From Chitinispirillaceae bacterium (lineage in GTDB: Bacteria; Fibrobacterota; Chitinivibrionia; Chitinivibrionales; Chitinispirillaceae): DNA of 64,000 bases. Under the pieces are notes generated by a model. That model was given only the letters and a program-made list of their open reading frames with translations. It was not told the origin of the DNA and ran no database searches. Both the position numbers and the translations under genes were made by a program. This document shows positions 18,069 to 25,242 of the stretch, piece by piece (the first letter of the stretch is position 1; each line of letters opens with the position of its first letter). Where the stretch lies: the NCBI GenBank assembly GCA_016932075.1, contig JAFGDP010000012.1:6893-70892 (forward strand), in the 5' to 3' direction.

Positions 18069-18896
18069 TCACCACAGCTGCTGCTGCATCTCTTCCACCT
18101 GGTCAAGGACCTGTTCGGCCTTTTCCATTACACGCTCGTCATCCACCCCGCAGACCGGACGGTAGAACGGGTCCCACTCGTTGACCCCCTTGGCCGCAAG
18201 CACGGCATCGGCGCGATTGACCGCCCATGCGATATCCAGAAACGGCTCCTTCCCCGGCTCCTTGTTTTCAAGTTCGCTCATAGCCGTCAGCAGCCTGTCC
18301 GGCAGGTTCCAGCGCATGCTGAGAAGATACGTGATCTCGCGGTGGTCAATGCCTATGGTCTCCTTGCTCGCCGCGCTGAAAGACATGCTCTTTTTCCCGA
18401 TCAGCTCATGGATCTGATGAAACTCCCTGGGCAGGAACTGCCTGATGGCAAGCACGCCGATGTTCCGCAGAAGCCCGCACAGATAGACCATCTCCTTGTC
18501 GTCGGATTTCGACGAGTCAATGATCTCGGCGGCGAGCAGCGCGCCCGCAACGCTGTGCTTCCAGAAATTGACCTCGTTGAAGAAGGTCATCACGCTGTTT
18601 GCCTTGAATATGCCGATCATCTCTATGGCGAACAGTATCCTGCGCACGGTCTCCAGCCCCAGGTGAACGACCGCGCCGCTGATGCTCGATATGCGCTCGC
18701 CGCGATAATAAAAAGGCGAATTCGCGACCCGCAGAAGCTGCGCGCTGATCGTGGGCTCCTCGAGTATGATCTTGACCACCTCGTTCATTTCCACGTCGGA
18801 CCGGTTCACGGCCTCGAGGACCTTGAGCGAAAGCTCGGGCGACGTGCCGATGTGCTCGATGTTCTGAATGATCTGGTTGCGGAAAAAAATCTCCAT
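18069..18896 (-). CDS. HDOD-domain protein
   Basis: Single-domain HDOD protein of 275 residues. The family is related to HD phosphohydrolases but usually lacks catalytic metal ligands. Recognisable segments are ILEEPTISAQLLRVANSPFY near residue 45, ISSISGAVVHLGLETVRRIL, FWKHSVAGALLAAEII and HREITYLLSMRWNLPDRLL. HDOD proteins take part in signalling, motility and stress circuits, usually as protein-protein modules. AGGGGGA lies 8 nt before the ATG. No partner kinase is adjacent. The acidic C-terminal tail (EKAEQVLDQVEEMQQQ) may form a short coiled coil. Confidence 0.88.
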   Translation of the reverse strand: MEIFFRNQIIQNIEHIGTSPELSLKVLEAVNRSDVEMNEVVKIILEEPTISAQLLRVANSPFYYRGERISSISGAVVHLGLETVRRILFAIEMIGIFKANSVMTFFNEVNFWKHSVAGALLAAEIIDSSKSDDKEMVYLCGLLRNIGVLAIRQFLPREFHQIHELIGKKSMSFSAASKETIGIDHREITYLLSMRWNLPDRLLTAMSELENKEPGKEPFLDIAWAVNRADAVLAAKGVNEWDPFYRPVCGVDDERVMEKAEQVLDQVEEMQQQLW

Positions 18897-19263
18897 GCGG
18901 ACAATCCCCCTTGAAGCGTGCCACCGCTTGACCTTAAGTTACCATATTTTACAAACAGGATGCAAGTAGTATGGGGAAAATTATCGCTTCACCGCTTCAC
19001 CCCGGCCGTCGGCCACGCGCTTCGTCTGGGTTTGCTTCGGCAGGCCTCAGAGCAAGCCTCCGCGGTGATTTTTTTCTCCCCTCATATCAAAAAGATATGC
19101 TATTTTGATATAACTTGTTTCTGATTTGGCGATTACAGAAAAAAATCACCAAAAAATCATGAGGTTATATCTCCCCTTCCCTTGGCATGATTCTTTCTTT
19201 TCCTTATCCCTGAAAAGCGATCTGCAATCAATCATCAATAATAAGGAAGGGAAAGGAGATGCC
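18897..19263. other. Divergent intergenic region
   Basis: 367 bp between the HDOD gene and the first Gly-rich gene. It contains a 9-bp inverted repeat listed separately (19084-19111), two TTCACCGC copies about 10 bp apart near 18987-19000, and a TTGGCATG stretch near 19183 that only half matches a sigma-54 promoter. No RNA gene or open frame with a ribosome site was seen. Confidence 0.4.
19084..19111. promoter_or_regulatory. 9-bp inverted repeat, candidate operator
   Basis: ATATCAAAA-N10-TTTTGATAT is a perfect inverted repeat with arms about two helical turns apart (centre to centre 19 bp), 150-180 bp upstream of the Gly-rich gene start. The geometry suits a dimeric DNA-binding protein. It could also be a weak hairpin. 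Confidence 0.45.
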
Positions 19264-20088
19264 ATGAAAAAGAACCCGGCCATGTTTCAGAAATTGACGG
19301 GAATGCTTCTTTTATCCGCAGTGCTCACTGCCGGAGGATTTGGCGCGGAACCGGATTCAGTTTCCCTTGTCAGGTCCCTGTTCTGCTTTCACGGCGGAGG
19401 GGGCGGCGGCGGGGCCGGAGGCATTGCGCCCTCGATCCAGTGGCTTGACCTCTCGCCGGTCGAAAACGTCGTTGAAAACGAAACCGACCTCTCACTCTAC
19501 CGGTTTGATTTTTCCGATAATGCCTTGATGATGATCGGCGGCATGGGGTATGGAGGCACGCGGTGCGGCGCGAAAATCGGCGGAGGAGGATGGTTCGGCT
19601 ATAAGAAATTTGTCAGTAATTCCCGGAATGTTTTACAGCGCGACAGCTCAGGATTCGTCACTATTAATAACGGCGATACGGTCAAGGTCGATTCTCTTGC
19701 CCGCTTGCACACCATGCTTGCCTACGGGGGACTCCTTGTAGAAAAAAATATCTCATTTGGTGATTTTACCTTTGAAATAGGGGGCCTCTTCGGAGGTGGA
19801 GCACTGGTATTGGGAAAGGAATTCGATACGAGGCAAAACATATCTGCGTTTTCTGACTTCAGCGAATATGATTCGGCGGAAGTGGTGAACAGCTGGACTG
19901 CCGCGCCTCTTTATTGCTTCGACCTTCATGGCGGGATTTCCTATCGAGTCGCTCGATTCATGGTAGTTGGTGCGGATGCTAATCTGTTTATAGCCCGCTC
20001 AAGTTGGGGATTCAACCTCAATACCGATAGTTTCCTGACATTGAATCCAGGAATTCGTTTCAGGATTCTATTCGGCAATATTGGATGA
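19264..20088 (+). CDS. Gly-rich exported protein, probable outer-membrane beta-barrel (paralogue 1)
   Basis: Protein of 274 residues. A signal peptide (FQKLTGMLLLSAVLTAGGFG) is followed by a run of eight Gly and one Ala in FHGGGGGGGAGG. A repeat-like core follows: MMIGGMGYGGTRCGAKIGGG, then KFVSN, AYGGLLVEKNISFGDFTFEI, LFGGGALVLGKEF, CFDLHGGISYRVARFMVVGA, and the end PGIRFRILFGNIG. The alternating pattern and terminal Phe region suggest a small beta-barrel. The next gene is a paralogue with the same block order. The ATG at 19264 has AAGGAGA 5 nt upstream. No named family is recognised. They precede a DUF4390-NtrY-NtrX-like set, which may sense their state, an inference from position only. Confidence 0.65.
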   Translation: MKKNPAMFQKLTGMLLLSAVLTAGGFGAEPDSVSLVRSLFCFHGGGGGGGAGGIAPSIQWLDLSPVENVVENETDLSLYRFDFSDNALMMIGGMGYGGTRCGAKIGGGGWFGYKKFVSNSRNVLQRDSSGFVTINNGDTVKVDSLARLHTMLAYGGLLVEKNISFGDFTFEIGGLFGGGALVLGKEFDTRQNISAFSDFSEYDSAEVVNSWTAAPLYCFDLHGGISYRVARFMVVGADANLFIARSSWGFNLNTDSFLTLNPGIRFRILFGNIG

Positions 20089-20132
20089 CACTGATGCAAA
20101 GTAAAAAAATGGAAATAATTAAAGGAGCGGGT

Positions 20133-21119
20133 ATGAATATGTATAGATCAAGTGTAAGTATTCTGTTGTTTATTGGGGCAGGATTTATTTCAGCCCAAAA
20201 CTTGCAGGAGGATAAACCGAAAACGCCCATTGTTTCCGACACCGCTATAATTGACAGCGCTCATGTAACGGAACAGGATGCCAGCTCAATGGAGCCTTCT
20301 GCTACGCCATCACAACAAGCTGATTCAATGCAAGCGGCAACGGTGGACGCCAATAATAAAAAAGGAAACTCCGCAAAAGCCGGTGAGCCTATGCTGCTGT
20401 TGCGGACCCAAAAAGACACGGTTCTATTGATAACCAACGAAAGCGAAGTTCATAAACTATTATCAAAGGTCAAACGAAACGTGAAGAAATCACGGGCACA
20501 GGGATATGGCGGCGCTGGCGGATTCTCCCATCGTGTCGTCGCTTTTGACATGGAACCGGTGGCAGACCTTATCCGCGAGTCCTATCCGGCCGTCTCGTTT
20601 CCGACGCTCGACAATGGATTCACCATGCTGCATATGAGCGGTGGAATGGGCTATGCCGGCTTGGGAAACGGCATCAGGATTGGTGGCGGAGGGTATGGCG
20701 GTTCAATGAAATTCGTCAGCAGGCCATACAATGAAACCCGCGATACCGCAATGACGATCAAAATGGACATCAGTTACGGAGGGCTGCTCATCGAAAAGGC
20801 CATTGTCAGCGGCAACTGGAACACGTACCTGGGCAGTTTTATCGGAGGCGGCAGTATCGAGCTTCAGAAGGCAATAGGAAAAGCCTCCGCCTTCTCGAGC
20901 GGGCTAAACGAGCCTAACGAACTTAGCAACGCGCATCTCATGTCGATTGAATTTCATGGGGGCGCCACTTATACGATTGTTCCCTGGATGCATGTCGGCG
21001 GCGATATCAGCATTATGAGTTACTTTGCAAATAATGGCTTTGAATGGTCATCCGGCGGCAGCTTCTACGGCATCACGCCCGGCATCGGCATCAGGGTCGT
21101 GTTCGGCAATATCGGATGA
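20133..21119 (+). CDS. Gly-rich exported protein, probable outer-membrane beta-barrel (paralogue 2)
   Basis: Protein of 328 residues. After a signal peptide (SSVSILLFIGAGFISAQ), residues about 22-110 are an Asp/Ser/Ala/Thr-rich linker, then a basic stretch (LLSKVKRNVKKSRAQGYGG). The core repeats the blocks of the preceding gene: GGMGYAGLGNGIRIGGGGYG, KFVSR, SYGGLLIEKAIVSGNWNTYL, SFIGGGSIELQKAIG, EFHGGATYTIVPWMHVGGDI and PGIGIRVVFGNIG. The shared order and identical last five residues show tandem duplication. The ATG at 20133 has AAGGAG 5 nt upstream. The longer linker is the main difference and might span periplasm or peptidoglycan. Function unknown. Confidence 0.65.
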   Translation: MNMYRSSVSILLFIGAGFISAQNLQEDKPKTPIVSDTAIIDSAHVTEQDASSMEPSATPSQQADSMQAATVDANNKKGNSAKAGEPMLLLRTQKDTVLLITNESEVHKLLSKVKRNVKKSRAQGYGGAGGFSHRVVAFDMEPVADLIRESYPAVSFPTLDNGFTMLHMSGGMGYAGLGNGIRIGGGGYGGSMKFVSRPYNETRDTAMTIKMDISYGGLLIEKAIVSGNWNTYLGSFIGGGSIELQKAIGKASAFSSGLNEPNELSNAHLMSIEFHGGATYTIVPWMHVGGDISIMSYFANNGFEWSSGGSFYGITPGIGIRVVFGNIG

Positions 21120-21145
21120 CGGCGACCCCTTTCATGCGTGGAGGT

Positions 21146-21187
21146 ATGTCGGAATATAACGGCAACCGCGTCAATTGTGTCTTATGA
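21146..21187 (+). CDS. 13-codon upstream ORF, possible leader peptide
   Basis: Short frame encoding MSEYNGNRVNCVL. Its ATG follows GTGGAGGT, a much better ribosome site than that of the DUF4390 gene. Its TGA stop overlaps the DUF4390 ATG as ATGA (21184-21187), an arrangement typical of translational coupling. It may have no function as a peptide and serve only to load ribosomes. Confidence 0.4.
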   Translation: MSEYNGNRVNCVL

Positions 21188-21714
21188 ATATTTTTGAATC
21201 CATAAAACAGGGGGTCGTCGGGCTCCTGCTCTTTACCGGCAACTGGATACTGCCGCCGGATGACAACGCGACGCTCGCCCTCGTTTCGGCCGACAAAGGA
21301 GGAGCGCAGTGGGTGGTGGTCGTCAGGATGGAGATTGACCTGAACCGGCAGCTCGAACAGCTCATTGACGCGGGCGTTCCGCTCAATTTCCGTTTTACCG
21401 CGGTGTCCGATAACAACGACACGGTTTCAATGGTACGATCGCTGCGCTGCAACGTCGCCGACCTCACGTACTCATTTTCAGATTCGCTCGACACGGCCGT
21501 GACCGTGTCCAGGTCCTATCCCATGATTCTGCTTGCCATGCGCGACTTCGCACGGTGGAAATTCAGAATGCCGGGCAAGGCTTCGGCCTGCGATGTCGAA
21601 GCCGAGATCCTGTACAGCAGGGTATCGCAGCTCGACCGGTCGGTCGACATGAGCAGGATCTGGGGACACCAGAAACTGCAGAAATCCTTTACGCTTGCCG
21701 GGGAGAAGAAATAA
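21184..21714 (+). CDS. DUF4390-like protein
   Basis: Protein of 176 residues resembling DUF4390, a small exported or membrane-attached family usually encoded just before an NtrY-type kinase. A short hydrophobic N-terminus (IKQGVVGLLLFTGNWIL) precedes strands with VVVVRMEIDLNRQLEQLIDA, GVPLNFRFTAVSD and RSLRCNVADLTYSFSD. DUF4390 proteins show the same order: a conserved L-x(n)-I-x-a-G-vPL turn, then a basic strand. The ATG at 21184 lacks its own good ribosome site and overlaps the stop of a 13-codon frame. The stop TAA shares a base with the kinase start. The function is unknown in the family. Confidence 0.7.
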   Translation: MNIFESIKQGVVGLLLFTGNWILPPDDNATLALVSADKGGAQWVVVVRMEIDLNRQLEQLIDAGVPLNFRFTAVSDNNDTVSMVRSLRCNVADLTYSFSDSLDTAVTVSRSYPMILLAMRDFARWKFRMPGKASACDVEAEILYSRVSQLDRSVDMSRIWGHQKLQKSFTLAGEKK

Positions 21715-22874
21715 TGCGCCGGCTGTTCACCTCGCTCGAACTTGAATGGAAAATCCTCATTGTCGCGGCGGCGCTGTTTATCGGCTTTTTATGGCCGGTG
21801 CAGAACTACTTCATGCACCGCATGCAAACCCTTCTCGAGCAGAGCATCGACCCCCAGCTCGATACCCTGCTCAGGTCGCGGATCGCGCTTGCCGACACCA
21901 CGGTCGGGCACGACATTCTCACCAGCATCGAGCGCCACCGGCAATGGCAGGCCATGATCCCGGTCATTATCGAGGAGCAGCGGCATTCCATCGTCTGGTT
22001 CTCCATTGTCCTCTTTATCGTGTTCCTCGGGCTTGCGCTCTATATCCTGAACCGGCTCACGGCGCCCCTCAAACGGCTGTCCGCCGCCGCGGACGCGATA
22101 GGAAAAGGAAAGACCGCGGACATCAGGATCTCCTCGGGCGGCTCGCTGCGACGGCTCGAAGCTTCCATGGCGCAGATGCAGGAGGAGTTGCGTTCGTTTC
22201 GCGACCATGCGCAGGCCCAAGGGATGGAAAAGGCATGGCGCGACATCGCACGGATCATGGCGCACGAAATCAAGAATCCGCTCACGCCGATCCGTCTGAC
22301 ACTCGACCGTGTCATGGAAAAAATCGATGCGGGCGATCTTATTCCTGCGTCTGAACTCAAGAAATACGTCGACCGTATCACGCTCCAGATCGAGCACCTC
22401 GAAGAGCTGGTCAACGAGTTCCGCAGCTTTGCGCGGGAGCCGGAAGTGCGCATCCAGACGACCGACCTTGAGGCGCTTCTGCGCGAGGTCGCGGACGGCA
22501 TGAAACCGTCGGTAACAACGGAAATTTCCGGCGCGGCACAGGCTGCGGTTGATCCGCGGCTCCTTGGCCAGGCGTTTCTCAACCTGTGGAAAAACGCGGC
22601 CGAGGCCGGCGCCGGCATGCTTCGCGCAGACATACGGGAAGAAGACGACAGTATCATTGTCACGATTTCCGATAACGGCCCCGGTATTCCCAGAGAGCGG
22701 CTTGAACGGGTCTGGATACCCTATGTCACGTTTAAAAAAGGCGGAACCGGTCTGGGGCTCCCTATCGTGAAGAGATTGATCGAGGCACAGTGCGGCACCA
22801 TTTCGCTTACCTCGATCTGCGAAGGTCCTGATCACGGAGTTACTATTACCATACGACTGAGGAAAACGCTATGA
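21714..22874 (+). CDS. NtrY-like membrane histidine kinase
   Basis: Sensor kinase of 386 residues. Two transmembrane helices (about 12-29 and 92-112) bracket a short periplasmic loop of about 60 residues. A HAMP-like region (NRLTAPLKRLSAAADAIGKG) and a coiled coil follow. The dimerisation helix has the phospho-acceptor His in RIMAHEIKNPLTPIRLTLDR. The HATPase domain shows AFLNLWKNAAEAG (N box), ISDNGPGIP (G1) and GGTGLGLPIVKRLI (G2). HEIKNPLTPIRL is the NtrY signature. It starts in TAATG overlap with the DUF4390 gene and its stop overlaps the regulator gene, so all three are co-translated. The signal is unknown; an envelope state is plausible. Confidence 0.92.
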   Translation: MRRLFTSLELEWKILIVAAALFIGFLWPVQNYFMHRMQTLLEQSIDPQLDTLLRSRIALADTTVGHDILTSIERHRQWQAMIPVIIEEQRHSIVWFSIVLFIVFLGLALYILNRLTAPLKRLSAAADAIGKGKTADIRISSGGSLRRLEASMAQMQEELRSFRDHAQAQGMEKAWRDIARIMAHEIKNPLTPIRLTLDRVMEKIDAGDLIPASELKKYVDRITLQIEHLEELVNEFRSFAREPEVRIQTTDLEALLREVADGMKPSVTTEISGAAQAAVDPRLLGQAFLNLWKNAAEAGAGMLRADIREEDDSIIVTISDNGPGIPRERLERVWIPYVTFKKGGTGLGLPIVKRLIEAQCGTISLTSICEGPDHGVTITIRLRKTL

Positions 22875-24232
22875 AGGGAATGAAGATTCTTATCGTCGAC
22901 GATGAAACGGAAATACGCACCACCCTTAACGAGATCCTGTCCGAAGAGGGATACGAGGTTCTGCTTGCCGGATCGTTCGGCGAGGCCCAGAACGCGCTTG
23001 GCACCGGCGTCGACCTTGTGCTGCTCGATATCAAGCTGGGCGAAGAGAACGGTATTGACCTGCTCAAATCGATCAAGGCGGTTTTCCCCCGGCTTCCGGT
23101 GGTCATGATCACGGGCCATGGCTCGGTATCACTCGCTTCCCAGGCGTTCAAGCTCGGGGCCCACGATTTTCTTGAAAAACCGCTCCGTCTCCTTCAGGTA
23201 CGCACCTGCATCAGAAACGCGCTTGAGGGAGTGGCGCTCCGCCGTGAGCTCGAGCGGCAGAAGAGCGGCCCCATGGCAAGGCCGATATACGCCTCAAAAG
23301 CAATGAACGACCTGTTCGCCCAGGCGGCAAAACTCGCTTCGATCAAGGAACCGGTCGTTATTATCGGACCGTCTGGCTCGGGCAAAGAGCTTCTGGCACG
23401 CTCCCTCCACTACCAGGGCAACCGCGCCCATGGCCCGTTCGTGGCCACCAATGCCGCTTCCATGCCGGTCAACCTGGCCGAAGACGAGCTGTTCGGCCAT
23501 GAAAAAGGCGCCTTTACCGGTGCGGATAAAATGAGGCAGGGCTGCTTTGAGCGCGCGAACGGCGGCACCCTGTTTCTCGATGAAATCGGCGACATGGACC
23601 TGCAGATCCAGGCAAAGCTCCTGCGCGTGCTGGAGCACGGGATCGTGGAGCGGCTCGGCGGTTCGCGGCCGTTGCAGGTCCTGGTCAGGCTCGTATGCGC
23701 GACGCACAAGGACCTTGAGGCCATGGTCAGAGCAGGCGCGTTCCGCAACGATCTCTGGTACCGGATAAGCGCGTTCATTCTTACCATTCCGCCGCTTGAA
23801 AAAAGGCAAGAGGACATACCGCTGCTCGCGTGCCATTTCCTGGAACAACTCGGCGCTGACCTCGGGGTCAGGCGGTCGTTCGGCGATGACGCGCTCAACC
23901 TCCTTGCGAAGCGCCGCTATCCCGGCAATGTCCGCGAGCTCAAGCACCTGGTGGCCAGACTGGCCGTGTTTTCCGAAAAACAGGTTATTGACGCATCGGA
24001 CGTTGACCGGTTTGTTCACGATCAGCCCGCTCCCCCTGCAGGCGGGGAACCGGCTGAAGACGCTCCACCGGACACGGCCGTGGATTACCGCAGGGCTAAG
24101 GAGCAGTTCGAGCGGCAGTTCTTCGGCCGGGCCATTGAGCGGGCAAAAGGAAATATCACCGCGGCCGCGCAGGCCATCGGCATGGCGCAATCCAATTTTT
24201 CACGCAAAATGAAACAGCTCGGGCTTCGTTGA
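22871..24232 (+). CDS. NtrC/NtrX-like sigma-54-dependent response regulator
   Basis: Response regulator of 453 residues. The receiver (1-120) keeps DDE, the phospho-acceptor Asp in LVLLDIKLG (near residue 57), the TGHG switch and the EKPL lysine. The AAA+ domain (about 135-370) has Walker A GPSGSGKE, the sigma-54 contact loop GAFTGA and Walker B TLFLDEIGD. An arginine-finger region (RNDLWYRIS) follows. The C-terminal Fis-type helix-turn-helix is AAQAIGMAQSNFSRKMKQLG. It activates sigma-54 promoters when phosphorylated, probably by the kinase directly upstream (4-bp ATGA overlap). The targets are unknown, and I found no convincing -24/-12 promoter in the window. Confidence 0.94.
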   Translation: MKGMKILIVDDETEIRTTLNEILSEEGYEVLLAGSFGEAQNALGTGVDLVLLDIKLGEENGIDLLKSIKAVFPRLPVVMITGHGSVSLASQAFKLGAHDFLEKPLRLLQVRTCIRNALEGVALRRELERQKSGPMARPIYASKAMNDLFAQAAKLASIKEPVVIIGPSGSGKELLARSLHYQGNRAHGPFVATNAASMPVNLAEDELFGHEKGAFTGADKMRQGCFERANGGTLFLDEIGDMDLQIQAKLLRVLEHGIVERLGGSRPLQVLVRLVCATHKDLEAMVRAGAFRNDLWYRISAFILTIPPLEKRQEDIPLLACHFLEQLGADLGVRRSFGDDALNLLAKRRYPGNVRELKHLVARLAVFSEKQVIDASDVDRFVHDQPAPPAGGEPAEDAPPDTAVDYRRAKEQFERQFFGRAIERAKGNITAAAQAIGMAQSNFSRKMKQLGLR

Positions 24233-24295
24233 TCCCTGCATGGACTGGTGGATTTGTTCCCTGACATGGTTTATTTTTTATCATCACCGCAAAGG

Positions 24296-24330
24296 AAAAG
24301 AGAGCGTGGATCATCATGCTCTCTTTTTTA
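24296..24330 (+). terminator. Intrinsic terminator after the NtrYX-like operon
   Basis: A 10-bp perfect stem AAAAGAGAGC/GCTCTCTTTT (24296-24305 with 24318-24327), a 12-nt loop and a T-run of six. It separates the signalling operon from the exported-protein genes that follow. Confidence 0.85.
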
Positions 24331-24347
24331 CGTTACCAGGATACTAC

Positions 24348-25241
24348 ATGAGCGGCTCTCAGGGGAAGTGGCTTTTACTCGTCCTTGTGGCAGGCATGAG
24401 CGTATCTGCCTTTGGTCAACGCTATCTCACCGGCGAGCTTTCCGGCATTTATCCCGCTGATGAGTACGTGGTCACCGGGAATATCCACGTCCTGCCCCGC
24501 ACCACGCTGCGGTTCGAACCGGGGTCGACCCTCAGGTTCGAAAATTTTACCGGCATGATCGTGCGCGGGGAGCTCATATGCAACGGCACTATCCTGCGGC
24601 CCATACTTTTTACCTCGTCCCGCGACAATCCCGCTTCCAAGATCATGCCCGAGGCGTTTGACTGGAACGGCATTAAAATCTCCGCAGAGGCAATGAATAT
24701 CTCCCTGGCGTTCTGCACCATCAGCTACAGCACCTATGGACTTGAGATCGAATCAAAAAACACGCCGGTCATCCTTGAGGAGGTCACCTTTTACCGCAAC
24801 GGCTCGGCATCGCTCACGCGGGAGCGGGAAATGGTGCATGTCAACGAGAAGGTAGCGGTCACGTTCCGCTGGATCCCGCTCATTGAAGCGAACGAAGAAA
24901 CAGCCATGCAACCCGGAGAGGTCGGTCCCGCAAAAACGGAGCCGCAACAGGATATGCAGTCCGGCGTTCATCCGCCACAAGAGAAAAAAAGGCCGTCAAT
25001 CAACTGGAAGAAAACGTCCCTGTATGCGACCGGCGGTGTTGGAGCTGCCGGCGTTCTTTTGTCGGCAGGCGCCTTGGGCATGGCATATTATTATAACGAA
25101 CGGTACTGGGCGGACGACACGGAAGGTTCGCAGCAGAAAGCATTACGCACCAGACGTGACGACTGCCTGCTTTTCAGCTATGTCGGTATTGCCGCGGCGA
25201 CCCTTGGCGCGGTCGGTTTCACTCTCACCGTTATTTTCTGA
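24348..25241 (+). CDS. Exported beta-helix-like protein with C-terminal transmembrane segments
   Basis: Protein of 297 residues. The ATG at 24348 opens a signal peptide (GKWLLLVLVAGMSVSAFGQ). Residues about 25-160 form short strand repeats with a beta-helix feel (GNIHVLPRTTLRFEPGSTLR; GMIVRGELICNGTILRPI; NGIKISAEAMNISLAFCTIS), as in right-handed parallel beta-helix carbohydrate or surface proteins. A Pro/Glu-rich linker (185-225) leads to two hydrophobic helices (YATGGVGAAGVLLSAGALGM; FSYVGIAAATLGAVGFTLTV). It may therefore sit in a membrane with the helix domain outside. The terminator hairpin ends 17 nt before its start, and the large lipoprotein gene begins 1 bp after its stop, so these two are one operon. 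No named family is recognised. Confidence 0.6.
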   Translation: MSGSQGKWLLLVLVAGMSVSAFGQRYLTGELSGIYPADEYVVTGNIHVLPRTTLRFEPGSTLRFENFTGMIVRGELICNGTILRPILFTSSRDNPASKIMPEAFDWNGIKISAEAMNISLAFCTISYSTYGLEIESKNTPVILEEVTFYRNGSASLTREREMVHVNEKVAVTFRWIPLIEANEETAMQPGEVGPAKTEPQQDMQSGVHPPQEKKRPSINWKKTSLYATGGVGAAGVLLSAGALGMAYYYNERYWADDTEGSQQKALRTRRDDCLLFSYVGIAAATLGAVGFTLTVIF

Positions 25242-25242
25242 T

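Noticed and set aside
17967..18914. 315-codon plus-strand frame over the HDOD gene and tRNA tail
   Set aside because: Starts inside the tRNA and runs antisense to a clear HDOD protein.
19183..19200. Sigma-54 promoter upstream of the Gly-rich gene
   Set aside because: TTGGCATG matches the -24 half, but the -12 GC is missing (TTTC).
21789..22835. 348-codon minus-strand frame over the NtrY-like kinase
   Set aside because: Shadow of a high-GC coding frame; no domain and no ribosome site.
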